From: Durusdinium trenchii
Lineage: Eukaryota; Sar; Dinophyceae; Suessiales; Symbiodiniaceae
Direction: 5' to 3'
Assembly (NCBI GenBank): GCA_963970005.1
Contig: CAXAMN010000004.1
Span: 260,989 to 324,988, forward strand
Length of the DNA: 64,000 nt
The first letter of the stretch is position 1. Every line of letters begins with the position of its first letter. The notes under the pieces were generated by a model. The model saw only the letters and a list, made by a program, of their open reading frames with translations. It did not search any database and was not told the origin of the DNA. The position numbers were made by a program, and so were the translations under genes. Shown here piece after piece: positions 1 through 11,800 of the stretch.

Positions 1-598
1 GTGGAATTCAATCTGTGAAACCGAACCAGTTCAAGGTCTGAAACAAGTGGTGAAACCCCACCTGCTTTCGCCATCTCATACCTCGTTGGCATAATCCATG
101 TGTACAGAAACCTTCAGTTTTTGTTGGGTTGCCTAGTTCTACCAGCACCAGTTGCTCACTCGTCTGCTTCACGATGGGATTCCCCACTCAGGCCGAGCGA
201 TGAACTGGAAGAGGTAGAGCAAAGCCTCAAGGCGTGACCGACCCCATCACCTCCCGGGTGAACCGCGCTTCAGAAGCGCGGGGTGAACCGAAGAAGAGGA
301 TGAAGACCGAACCTTGGTTCTGGCTTGGTTCAGGCATCACTCGTGGACCGGCCGACCTGGGTGGGGGGTTCCACGTCGTGTTACATGTCTTTGGTGCAAT
401 GACTATAGGGGGAAGGTGGATCCCAAACGAGCTTCCTGGATCATCTCACGATCGCAGAACCAAGGGTGTCTCAGATGACATTGAGAAGGGATTTCTTTTT
501 TTGGAGGCCCTCTGGCGCCATGGTGTTTTCTTTCTTTTGACCCCCCAAAAGGGCACTCGGCCTGGTGACGGACACACCTGGTCCGTGCGTCCTTGGAT
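1..598. other. No gene recognised; left edge, probably intron of the GDT1-like gene
   Basis: I see no recognisable exon here. The first conserved E-x-G-D-[KR]-[TS] block expected of a GDT1/TMEM165 protein is not visible, so the 5' half of that gene is probably outside the window or in exons too short or diverged to spot. A long open frame from about 234 is mostly non-coding in appearance. Confidence 0.4.
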
Positions 599-2224
599 GA
601 ACATCGCCACGAAGATCGCGCCATGCCATGCCTGGTGCAGGAGGATAGCTCGAAGCAGAAGAAGTTCTGGTCCGTGGCCGTTCAGGAGGGACTGGACTTG
701 GATGAGACATAGAGTGACTTGGATGAGACAACGACAGCCTAGTCGCCTAGGCGGGACGTGTACACCCCAAAGGATCCATAGGTTGCTTGGGCTCTGGTCT
801 CTTCATTGGCAGACCGTCTCTCCCATCCCGCACCAGCGATGTGAGACATCGCACCTGCTTCGTTCGCCACCGGGGGATTCCAAACCAGAGCGCCCGAACG
901 AAGCAGTGACCTTTCGGCGCTGTGGAGGCCTTGACACTGACCTTCTTGGCCGAGTGGGGAGATCGATCTCAGATCTCTACCATCGCCTTGGCCGCCGCCA
1001 AGGAGCCGGTCGCGGTCGCGGGGGCGCGCCCGCGAAAGGTGGTGGACCGTTGGCGGAAGCTGGAAGCGGAAGCCGAGCCACTAGTAGTGTCCTTGCTCTT
1101 AGGTTCAAAAAGACACGCTGCTTTTTTGGAATGTCTTAAACAAGACCTGTTGCAGATCCAGCGTGTGGAGAGACCTCTCGTCACGCTGGAGAGACCGTTG
1201 ACCTCGAGTGGCCCTCGGAATTCCGAATTCCGGGCCCTCCATGCCATCGTTCGCTCGATGCACAAATTTGTGAACGGCCTTCGAGTGGGAGGGGAACTCA
1301 CTCCTTCAACCTTAGAACGGGGAGGAAAACATCTTGAATCTCCGCACTCCTTGAAATCTACGAAAAGCGAACTTCTATCCGGGTTTGTGGCATCTTCTCC
1401 AACTCGCTAACAGTCCAGAGAAATCGGATGACTATCCTGGATGGCTTCAATTAACCGTCATTTCAGGACCCCTTGGGCGTGACCTTGGGCGGCATCATCG
1501 GTCATTCCTGCTGTACGACCTTGGCAGCTGGGAGCTGAGAGAGATTCGCCAACGGGTCAAGATCGGAGTGTTCAGTCCTGGAGTCCTCCCTGTTCTCCGG
1601 ATTCAGACTCCCCCAGATTCAACTTGGATCGCTGTAGAGATCCCTTTTGGTTTCCATCGAACCGGACCCAGACCACCCACCCTCCAGCCACCCTCTCCTT
1701 TTCTCACCTGATTTCACCTGATTTCGCCTCCACTTCTTCCATTCCCGCGAAAAAACGGATTGCTTCAGGTCATGGGTGGCCGTGTGTTGGCGGAACACAT
1801 CTCCGAGCGGATGGTGGTCACCGCCGGCGGAGCCACTTGGACCCAACCCCCCCGTGGTCGTGGGTTGGCGTGGCGGCGCCTGGTGTGGGGTCGGTAGAGC
1901 ATGCGAGGAGACTCCAGATCCTGTTTCTGGGTGGTCTGATTCGACCAAATGTCGAAGAGCTCGTGGCAGGCCTCGCAGGCATGCAGGTGGGATGATGCAG
2001 TGCCACATGGCTAGAGGCACCAGGAGACCGACTGGACTTATCCGTAGGTGTCGGTCGTTCGCTACCCAGGTGGGACTGGTCTGGCTCCAGGTTGAATCGA
2101 AGGAACCTTCCCCACCTATACTAGCGATGGCCTCCAAGCTACTTGGAACGACCCATCCCCACATCCGCTGCAGGTCCTCTTCCTCTGCTTTGCACTACAT
2201 GGCGCCATCATGGGCGCCGACTGA
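599..2224 (+). CDS. GDT1/TMEM165-family (UPF0016) cation/H+ transporter, C-terminal half, five exons
   Basis: Family members are membrane proteins that exchange Mn2+/Ca2+ for protons in Golgi or plastid membranes. Exons seen: 599-685 (charged loop ending in KKFWSVAV, tentative), 922-1002 (TLTFLAEWGDRSQI, the second E-x-G-D-[KR]-[TS] signature), 1467-1526 (PLGVTLGGIIGHSCCTTLA), 1769-1831 (VMGGRVLAEHISERM) and 2171-2224 (VLFLCFALHGAIMGAD, then TGA at 2222). This order and spacing match the family's last three membrane helices. Joining exons 2 to 5 in phase needs a GA donor at 1003 and GC donors at 1527 and 1832, each paired with AG|G. The 5' limit of exon 2 is unresolved: the nearest upstream AG (905-906) would leave TGA in frame at 907. 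The N-terminal half is missing from the window. Family assignment is secure; substrate and compartment are inferred. Confidence 0.85.
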
Positions 2225-3929
2225 GCCGGCCTGCTGCGACGCAGCGGCCAGACATGCGCGAGCGCAGCGCAGCGTTGACATAAGCGGCGACGCCACGGAT
2301 CCATAGACCTTTGGTTCAAGAAAGTGAGGAGAGTTTTGTATTGGGCGAACAGTGAACAGGTGTGTATTCATTGACCAGTTTGTTGGCATGAAAGAAAAGG
2401 GGCCCAAAAAGGTGGGCGCCTTCCACCCTTCCATTTCCACCGGAAGTGGTGTGCATTCGCACTGTGCCGGAGAAGTTGTTGCGCCGGAATTCCGTGCGCA
2501 CCTTAGTCGGTTCAGAGGGATCAGGGCGTCCATGACGCGTCTCACCAGTGTGAGAGGTCTCCAGTTGGAGTTTGAATCTGAATTGGACAACTGCATTCTA
2601 TTGCAATTTTGTCGGAGCCTCCACGGTCTTTTCTTTAGCTAGCTTGAGGTAAAGCCCTGCTGCCCCCTGTGAGTGTGCTGGCCGAGGAAAAGAAGGACGG
2701 CCAGAAGTGCGTCTAATAGTCTAATGGCTCAAATCTAATCTTAAGTTGGGGGAGACAGCCTAGCCAGCCGTACCGTAGAGGACAACGCCTGAGCAACCTT
2801 TGTCCAGCCTCAGAACCCCCAGAGGTTCTGTGATCAAGGCGCACCATCGACCTTGCTCAAGGTCATCTCATCGGTCAAAAAGAATGCCCCGTTGCAAGCT
2901 GTGGATCTTGACGCTACGGAATACAAGTGACGCTACAGAGGGAACACCTGCGCCATTCCCGAATCGAGCTGAATCTACCAGCAACCCGGAAGCACCTGCT
3001 CATCCTGCTTTGCTCGCTGGCCAAATGGAAAAGTATGCAGAGTATCCAGGTAAGGTATTTCCGGCCTTGAAGACACATGCAATGGTCAGCTTTATCATTC
3101 TTGAGTCCAATAGTTTGGTGAGCACCCCAGCAGCGCCCCGTCCCATTTGCCTGGCTGAATTCCCTCACTCAAATCAGGTTTAAGGGGCCTGGCGTGCGAT
3201 TTACAGAGAGATGGCTGGGAAGGCTGCAAGGTTGCGCACTGGCTGAAAACACCACGGGGTGGAAAGAGCAGACAGTGTGGGAAGGTGGAGCAGATGCAAA
3301 TGGATGATTGGCTTGTTGCTGGTTTATAAATCACGCCCATGACACCCAACATGGAGCGAATAGAGCGCTCATGCACACACTGGAGGAGCAGACGTGAACC
3401 CACTGCAACAGCCCAACAACCACCACGTTTTGCAAGAGAGCGGGTGTGCTTGGGAGAGCACATACTAGCTCAAAACCTTTAGAAAACACTGCAAATACCG
3501 TGCAACATTTCAACAACTGCTCTGGGACCTAGGCGAAGCGCATATTTTTCAACCTTCCTGTGCCCAGTCTGGGTGTGCAATGTCAATTACAACAATTAAC
3601 AGCTCTTCGTCTGCCCACTATCAATGTGTAACACCAATGACAAGTAGGTTAATCTTTCGCTGCGCGCAATGAATGTAGCATCATGAGCGAATATATATAT
3701 ATATATTTATATATTATATTATATTATATATAATACTATATATACACATCAAAATGAACATGTATGTCAATGATAATGCTTTAGTCTCTTGCTTATCTGG
3801 CTTTTCATGATGTATTCTTACGTGTCCATTTTGTAAAAAAACACATCTCCCAGGAGCATCCGTATTGTCAATAAACAGGCCCCCCCCCCTCCCCCCTCAC
3901 TTTGACCTTGAATAAAGTTCATTCCAGAT

Positions 3930-4545
3930 TCTAAGAAAGGAGTTTAAGAAGTAAATGAAATGAATCTTTACTTAGAACAAGTTCCTGGAATTGAGATCAA
4001 ACAGACTTCAAAAAAAAGAATTTGTAATAAGTAAATGAAAAGACTCTTTTGTTAACACAGAAAGAAATTCTAAGAAAGGAACTTAATAAGGAAATGAAAT
4101 GAATCTTTACTTGGAACAGAAAGGGAAGAAAAGAAAGAAAGGAATTTAATAAGTGAAATGAATATTTTACTTGGAACGGAAAGGGATTTCTAAGGAAGGA
4201 ATTTAATAAGGAAATGAACTGCATCTTTACTTACAGTAGATACTTAGAACAGGCAACAAACATGTTTAGCTTTATTTTGGGTGCACTATATTTAGGGTAT
4301 GGTGGCTTCAAGAAAGGAGTTTAATAAGGAAATGACATGAATCTTTACTAAGAACAGAAAAGGATTTCAAAGAAAGGGGCTTAATAAGTGAAATGAACTT
4401 TTACTTAGAACAGAAAGGGAATTCTAAGGAAGGAGTTTAATAAGGAAATGAAATGAATCTTTACTTAGATTCTTCGAACAGGCAACAAACATGTTTAGCT
4501 TTATTTAGGGCGCACTTTGTTTAGGGTATGGTGGCTTCATGAGGG
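3930..4545. repeat. Degenerate tandem array, about 60-bp unit within a longer period
   Basis: Units share the pattern AAGAAAGGA-TTTAATAAG, AAATGAAATGAATC and TTTACTTAGAACAGAAAGG, recurring about eight times. A second, longer block with CAGGCAACAAACATGTTTAG and a following TTTAGGGTATGGTGGCTTCA is present twice (about 4247-4311 and 4480-4542). The array therefore has a higher-order period of roughly 230 bp. Copies differ by substitutions and small indels, so it is old. Confidence 0.8.
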
Positions 4546-4719
4546 GTAGCCTTTGCAGAGTCGTTTTGATCAAATTTCAATGGATTTTCTGCGCAGGACT
4601 TGCGTTTAGCGATACTATCGGAAGCACAGCGGCGCCAGTACTCGGCAAAAGCAGTTGTACAAACCCTGACATCTATGCAACCGTGTCAAAAATGTAATAT
4701 ATTAAAAAGACCAAAGTTT

Positions 4720-4935
4720 AAGAAAAACCAAAGAACCAAAAAAACAAAAACCCAAAAACCAAAAACCAAAAAACCCAAAACCATGAAAACCATAAACACA
4801 AAAAAAACATGTTTGAGACCACATGGAGGCAAAACCAAAAAACAAAAAGCAAAAACAATCCAACTCCTATAGTACCCCCATTTTGTCTCAAACATTGTTT
4901 TTTGTTTTTTCATTTTTGTTTTTTGTTTTGTAGTA
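4720..4935. repeat. A-rich/T-rich fold-back (imperfect inverted repeat)
   Basis: A left arm of AAAACCAAAAA-type sequence is followed by a T-rich right arm (GTTTTTTGTTTT). Within it, CATGTTTGAGA near 4808 is answered by TCTCAAACAT near 4888. The two arms could pair into a long hairpin with a short loop containing CCCCCATTTTG. It may be a fold-back transposon remnant, but no target-site duplication was identified. Confidence 0.5.
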
Positions 4936-6774
4936 TTCCCTCAAAACTGTTATAGGCCTGGCCCGCGCAAAATTGATCTAACAATAGCTCAAAACCTAGG
5001 TTTTGGTGATGGTTTAGCCAAAAATCACTGTAAAATCGCTGCCGGCTCTGCAGCCAGCGCGCTTTTCTGCGCGCGATCCCCGCGCGGTCCGCGCGGCCAT
5101 ATGCCTCCACAGGCAGAGAACATTGTGTTGGGATCTGTGATGGGTCGCCAACAGAATGACAGACCTGGTATTCACAGTGGCCAGTGGTCGTCAGAATGAC
5201 GGTTGGTTGTGAGGTTGAACAATGTTGAGTACGTAAGGGATTGGCCCAAACATGTTTTTGGACGCGGTTCGTTCGCAGATGACCTGGCTGAAGAGGCCGT
5301 CGGAACGAACCGCAGCGTCCTGTTGGCTTCAATGGTTCGAACCGAGGGCAGTTGTAATGTTGAATGCTACTCGTATGAGGTGTTGCTGACAATTTGCATT
5401 GAAAAAGTATGTGCATGTCACCTGTAGCCTGTGTGCACTCAATGCCACCCGTGCAGTCTTTCAGTCTCTCTGGCTCCCTCTCCAAATTTTACTGTCAGAG
5501 ATGCCGAAAGTAAGCAACATATTCTGACACATATCATAATCTTATTCATACTCTGCTGAATCGCATTCATTTTGGATCTTGAAAGAAGCCGATTGTTTGA
5601 ATTGTTGGGTTCAGGTTCTTGTTGCTTGGGGCCTCCTGTTGTATTGGTAGCCTCCCAAACACAAGAATGGGCAGGGGCAGAAAATATGTCTGAGACAACA
5701 GCTTGAAACGCGACCGCACCACCCACATGAAGACACACCTTGCATTGTTTTGAAGCAGCCTGTCTGGATGCTTCTCTCGTCCCAAGATTGTCAGGCTGTA
5801 CCCGACGGCCCGATTGCTCGAGGGGAAGGCACGTCTGGTTTGCTGCGAGGGAGTTTTAGGTTTGGTTGTGGATCATGAATAGTATCTGGGGCATGATACA
5901 TGAGGTAGTGGCAGAACAACGCAAGGCATGAGATCATGAGTTGCTCAAGCGGGTCCGGACAAGCCAACTGCAACGAACACAGCCAGCTGCTTTCAGCAGC
6001 TATTTGCAAATCCAGATCTGGAAATTGACATTGCTGTGATCCATCAACACTTTGGCAATCACCAGTCATCAGAGCATAGACCATTTTGGAGGATCGTACA
6101 GTAATCTGACCCCAAAGGGGAATGACGATTTGCTGGTGAAGCTGTGAATTTCTGCAGAAGCAGTGAAGAACTTTGTAAGACTCCATTGAGAGAAGAATCA
6201 ACTAGTAACTAGCTTGCTGAAGACTAACATGGACACTGAAAACCACTGGTTTGTAGAGGAAAACAGTATTTCAGGTCGACCATTTGCTTGGGGCTCATCT
6301 TGATGGTTTACAGTGTTGCATCCACACCCAACCTATGGTCAAGGGTTGGGTGTGAGCAGTATTGGGAGCCCGTGCGTTTTGTGTAGTAGAGGAAAGCAGT
6401 AATTCAGGGTGCCATTCTCAGGATCCATGTGCGTTTTCTGGATCCATGTGCTTGTTGATACTGTATACCTTCGTGGTGATGGTGGGCGTATGGCGTATTC
6501 TGCGTGGGTTTTCCGGATCGGATCCTGTCCGTATTGGAAGTGTTGGACGTACGGGCTTGTCACTAGAGATCAATGATGAAACCGGCGGATGAATCGTACA
6601 GCTTGGAGCTTGCTGTTTCCTTTGGGTTAGCTTATGAAGGTTGATGCTGGCCAACTGTCGCAGCTATTTACGCATCCAGCGAACATTCTACCTCTCTACG
6701 TATCCGATCGCCGCTTTGCTTAAGTCGTCCTTTCTGACGCCGCTGAGGTCATTTTTTGAAAACGAACAAGAAGC

Positions 6775-6925
6775 TACTAGGTGGAGGCCATCGCTATTAG
6801 GTTGGAGGCCATTCCTACTGGAGGCCATCGCTATTNNNNNNNNNNCATCGCTATTAGGTTGGAGGCCATTCCTACTGGAGGCCATCGCTATTTGGTTGGA
6901 GGCCATTTTTACTAGGAACAAGAAG
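6775..6925 (-). repeat. 21-bp minisatellite of a dispersed family, interrupted by an N gap
   Basis: The unit reads GGAGGCCATCGCTATTAGGTT and shorter variants. Read on the minus strand it is the same family as the array at 62107-62215 (GATGGCCTCCAA-type units). The ten Ns at 6836-6845 fall inside near-identical copies, which suggests the assembler could not resolve the array and that its true length is unknown. Confidence 0.75.
6836..6845. other. Assembly gap (10 N)
   Basis: Ten Ns inside the 21-bp minisatellite; the real length of the array is unknown. Confidence 1.
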
Positions 6926-7172
6926 CTACTAGTAACATCTAGTAACACGTTCTCTTGAAAAGAACTCTTGGCACAGCAATTCCGCCACTTGGGGCTCTCA
7001 GGCGACACGAACTCACCATATGCATCTGGGAATCTGAAGGTGAACTAACCATTTGTTTCCATCACAAGCTGCGGTTTTGCTGTAGGTGACGGTGACCATG
7101 TTAGGTTGGGAGAGCTTCTTGGGCAAAGGAGTCGCAGACTTGGAGCTAAGGTGAACCTACTACGTTCGCATT

Positions 7173-8291
7173 ATGACTCTTCTCGCTCTCGCTTTGCTTC
7201 CATTGGCAGCTGGCACTGTTGTTCGTCCAGCCGATCTGCCAGAGGAAGAGTTTGACAACTTTATCGCCAAGCACCCTGGCTGAGTCCAATTTGATGGGCA
7301 GTGCTGTCCATCCCCACCAAAACGAGCTAAGTTTCACCCAGTGTTAAATGAATGAAGCCAAAATCACTCCCAACCCTTGACCGTCCAAGAACTCTCTTCA
7401 TTGCTGCGACTTCCACTTCTCCTCGTTCGGCGTTCCTCGTTCGTCCGTCACTTGTTGCGGTTGAACTCTGAAAGAGACTGGCGTTCGCCGAAACAGCCTT
7501 CGGGTGATGGGATCCAGCCTGGAGGCTGTGACTCAAAAGCCCAGCTCAGCAGTTGGTTTTGATGTCCTCCGATGAACATTGGAGGCTCTGAGCCGAGCTT
7601 CAAACCTTGTCACATGCGGTGATGTTTGGTACTTGTCCAACTTGTCCCAGTTGGTTGTAGGAAGTTTAGATGCTGAACGCCCAGGTACCATCGGAACTAC
7701 ACGAAGCTTGGCAAGACTTACATATCTGGTGTGCTTGAGACGGATAACATTGACAAACGTTCAACGTTGAAAGAGTTTCTGGTTTATTACTTTTAAAAAG
7801 ACCTTTTCAATGTTTCGTTGGGATGGGGACCGGGGACAGGGCTGTATGTATTCCAGCCCAATGTTTCAACCATCCCTTGGCCTAAGTAGCATGATGTGGT
7901 GGCGATTCATACATTTTCCCGGATTTCTCAGCATCCACCCTCTAAACATGTGTGGAAAAATCATCCTTTAAATGAGGGACGAATCCCGGTAGGGCGAAGA
8001 TCCCGATCGTAGAACATCATTGGGGGTAGCGTGTTGCTGTGTGGAAGAATCTCCAGTTGACATATGCCCAGATTTGTGGGGTTCCTTTGTTTTGTTGAAT
8101 GGGCTATGATGCAGAAATCATGCCTTTAGGCGTCGTGTTGAGCCTCCATTCCCCCCTACTTCCATTCACTTGAACACATCAGAACCACCAGGTTTTGGTT
8201 CCGGAGCTCTTCCAAACAAATCCTTCTTCTTTCCCAAAGCACCTGCGAAGGGTTCTCCGTAAAGAACGGCTGCCAACTTCAACTGTCCAAA

Positions 8292-8355
<64 letters not shown>

Positions 8356-11300
8356 GTTTTGTGTCATCTCCTTGCGTGCTTTTGGACCCCTGCTGTCTAG
8401 AGTTTTTGTCATGCATTTTCGTTTCTTTTGAGTGGCCGCCAAAAGTGATTTTCCCGCCTGTGGTGCGAAAAAAACCTCCCGCCAGGAGACACAGCCCAGA
8501 TTACCTGGAGCGCTTGTCGATTTTCCGCACGCGCTTCAACGAAGCACAGCGCCTCAACGCGCTGCCAGGCTCGTCGGGTCCGTTTGGGGTCCGGTAGGCG
8601 GCCTTGGCCCGGCGACCGAACCGAGGAGGGGTTCGGCCAGTGGGACAAACTAAGTGAAGTTCATCATTGGTGTAAAAGAGCAAATTGGGAGGTCTGGAAC
8701 ATCATGGAATCTACCAGGTTGCCCACGCTCTGCTCGTCTCAAGGGTGGGATGGCCGTCGCGGCAAGCGTCGATGCTTTCGACGCGGCAAGCGCGGTATCG
8801 GCGTGCTTCGTACCAGGACGCGGATGGCGCGCGGGAATGACCCCTTTGGCTGACTATACCGACAAGGACACCGGGTGTTCAGGGCTCCAAAGGTCACAGC
8901 ATGTTTTAAAGATTTGTGGCACAAAAAACACCTCCTGTAGTTAGAATTTAGAATGTCGTTCACGTGGTGCTGCGATGGCGTGGAATGACATAGAGAACAC
9001 AGGTATGCCATTCGCGAGTCTTTGTGGCACCGATTATGCACTCGAATCCATACCTGCATCATCCACTCTGAAGACACCAGGAACAGTGAAGGACAGTCAT
9101 CAAATTTTGCATACAGATCATCTAGGAACGGGGCCCCTACACTGAGATCATCTGGTCCCAGCCCAGAGAACGGCAAAAAACGGTCGATTGGTTCATCGCC
9201 GCGTTCGAGGTTCGAAGCTTTCCTTTCTGCCGTTCGGTTGCTCTGCAGAAAAGCTGCGTTCCACAAGACTGTTGCCCCTCAGCAAGCTGAACGGCACAGA
9301 CTCCGACATTTTGACACGGCCAGGAGCTGAAGCAGATCAGGGGCTGGAAAGGTGCTCGACGTGACTGGGTCCAAAAAACGCCTCGAGGATAGTTGAAACG
9401 AAGACCGGACATCCAAAGGCCTCATCACCATGTCCGGAAGCCTTATTGACCCAGGCCCACATGGACCGTGAAAAAATGTCATAAAGGCTATAGAAATACA
9501 ATTTGTCCTCTAATCCACCCACTGGTTTTCCACTTTGATGATTTCAAAAAAAAATGTCCTCAACCACCATTTTCACCCTACCAGGCTCCACGTTCCCTCC
9601 TCTTCCAGCTGAGAAGAGGGTGACTGGAGCGCCCCCCATCCTTCCGTGATGCAAGTCGTGCCCGTTTGTGGGGTCACGTCGTTGCCGAGACCTGGGGGAC
9701 CAGGAAAAATCTGGGACACACCCTTTGATGCTCGTTGGGATCCACTTGCAACACCCATTTGTAACCTCAGTTTGAGTCTAGTTGCCAGGGGCATGCATCA
9801 CCAGCTTGATGTCTCAGATGCTTTCATAATTTAAGACACTCTGGAATTGACCTACCACTTCAGAGAACTCATGAGCCATTCAGTGTGTTGCAGGTTTGCT
9901 TCAAGGTGTAGGTTGACATTTGGAGGATTCTGTTCATTCTGACGCCATTTATCCCTCAGTCGCACTTCGGGAGTCGCATCAAGAATCCAGATACTTCCAC
10001 CTCATTCTACATGCATCGCATTGCATCGCTGTCGTTTTCACGGAAGCACCACATAGCCTCGCCGTGTGCGTCACTGACCAACCAGCGGTTCGGATGCTGC
10101 TAGGTAGCTCATCCGGCAGGAGCCGGACGGAATTGGGGTGACTGGAGGTGCCGAAAAGGGGGGAATGCCAGGAAAAATGCGCTTTCAGCAGTATGCTGCG
10201 TGCAAATTCCGTTCGCGGTTCCGGAAGTGGAAGTGGAGGTGATGTGTTTCTTCCAAATGTGACTGGTTTGCTATTGCTGTTGTGCAATCTGAATCCGCGG
10301 AAACCGTCAGGAGCAATCTGAATCTGCTGCAGAATGATGATTTGCCGGAGAATTGGCAGAAATGGAGGAATCTTAAGACGTTGCAGGCAGAGAGTGTCCG
10401 GGGGCTTTCCGCCTGGCCATGTGTTGGGAAAAGTCTGGCGCTGTGGCAGAGAGATCAGCCACAAGCATTGCCTTTTTTCATCTGGTGTTTGTTCAAGCCG
10501 GCCAGGTTCATGAGAGCGTTTCCTTTGATCACTCCCAAGCGATTCGACGACTTTCAAGTAACCCAACTTGTGGTCAACTGCTGACAACCCGAGCTGTTCT
10601 CATCCTCACAACTCGGGCATTGATGGTAGAAGGGAAGGGACCATTGAACGCGAATGCCCGAGCAGCCTTCAGCACAGTGGAAGGAGCACTTTCCCACTCA
10701 AGAGATGACTTTAGACGTCCACGAGTGGTGCTCTGCTCTACTACCCAGAAACCACTGGACCTGTCGACACCTTGACCTGCAAGGTTTGATGCTTCACGGC
10801 ACCCACCGGACCACTTCGGGGGTCCCTCATCGCCAGGTGATTGCCAATCAGGGCTCCTGTGGCTCCTGCTGGGCCGTCGCCATCTCAGGGGCACTGAACC
10901 GAGCGTACTCGAGCTAGCGAGCTTTCCAGTGGACCTTTGGTCCACAACGCGAGAGCACGACTCGTGGACATGGATCGAGGGCAGTGAACATTGTTGATGT
11001 CACCGTGCGTTGAAGCATGAGCACTTGAGAGGGAGCTCGTAAGAGCACAATTCAAGGCGGTCCCGAAAGTAATTACATTAACACCTTACGATCTAATTAA
11101 TATAGTTACCGCAGTTACCGCATTAGCCGACTACCAGTAGTGCAAGAAGACCTGAACCTCTCAATGGCAATGTGCAAAACGTAAGGTCAAGGAGTCTGCA
11201 ACAATATTGTTAAACTTAAAGGTTTCTTGACCAGGCAGAGGTACATCCCGGTGATCAGTCGTGATAATGGTCCCTTTTCTCTCGAATTCTGAGCAGTGCC

Positions 11301-11763
11301 CCTGGAAACTGGGCTTGACACACTTAGATCCATGCTCGCAAGAGCTCTATCAGTTTTGAACTCCAGTGCTCTAGCCCTTTAGGTGGATACTTAGCGCTTG
11401 ACTTGCAAAACCGCAAATGTGAAGAGTCGGTTCAGCAGAAGGTTTCAGCAAGGACGCGTTAGCACTTTACCGGTGGAGTGGGCAAACGGGTAAACAGCTT
11501 GTCAACACCACAACAAGCAGGTACGTCAGTTCTGTGTCTGGAGCTGATATCCTCACCATGCATTGCCAGCTTCGTTGATGGAGCAGCAACGCAGGTGTTT
11601 CCATCCCCTGCTGAACTGTACAGTGGTTAAAAAGGGTTGAGGTGGAGGTGAATTAATGTGGTCGTGCTCCTTGGAAACAGGAGTTGACGACACACACACA
11701 CGGACACACAGAGCCGTTTTTTCCGCGCCCCTGTGAGAGACTGAGCATGACTGCCGACTGCCC

Positions 11764-11800
<37 letters not shown>

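Larger units (their letters stand above)
2225..7172. other. Intergenic region, repeat-rich, no gene recognised
   Basis: No protein-family signature is visible on either strand. The stretch holds an AT-rich patch (about 3690-3745), a tandem array (3930-4545), a poly-A/poly-T fold-back (4720-4935), a 21-bp minisatellite with an assembly gap (6775-6925) and otherwise unremarkable sequence. The promoter of the protease gene starting at 7173 should lie at the right end, but no core-promoter motif could be identified. Confidence 0.5.

Noticed and set aside
234-1139. A 301-codon open frame at the left edge
   Set aside because: It runs across the GDT1 exon in the wrong frame and has irregular composition; the true coding frame there is the one reading TLTFLAEWGDRSQ.
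7687-7797. Possible protease exon reading NYTKLGKTYISG
   Set aside because: It resembles the K-x-Y part of an I29 propeptide, but its phase does not fit either neighbour, while the 7278/8500 join works without it.
8166-8442. Open frames with poly-Met, poly-Asp or poly-Ser
   Set aside because: They are translations of the (ATC)n microsatellite.
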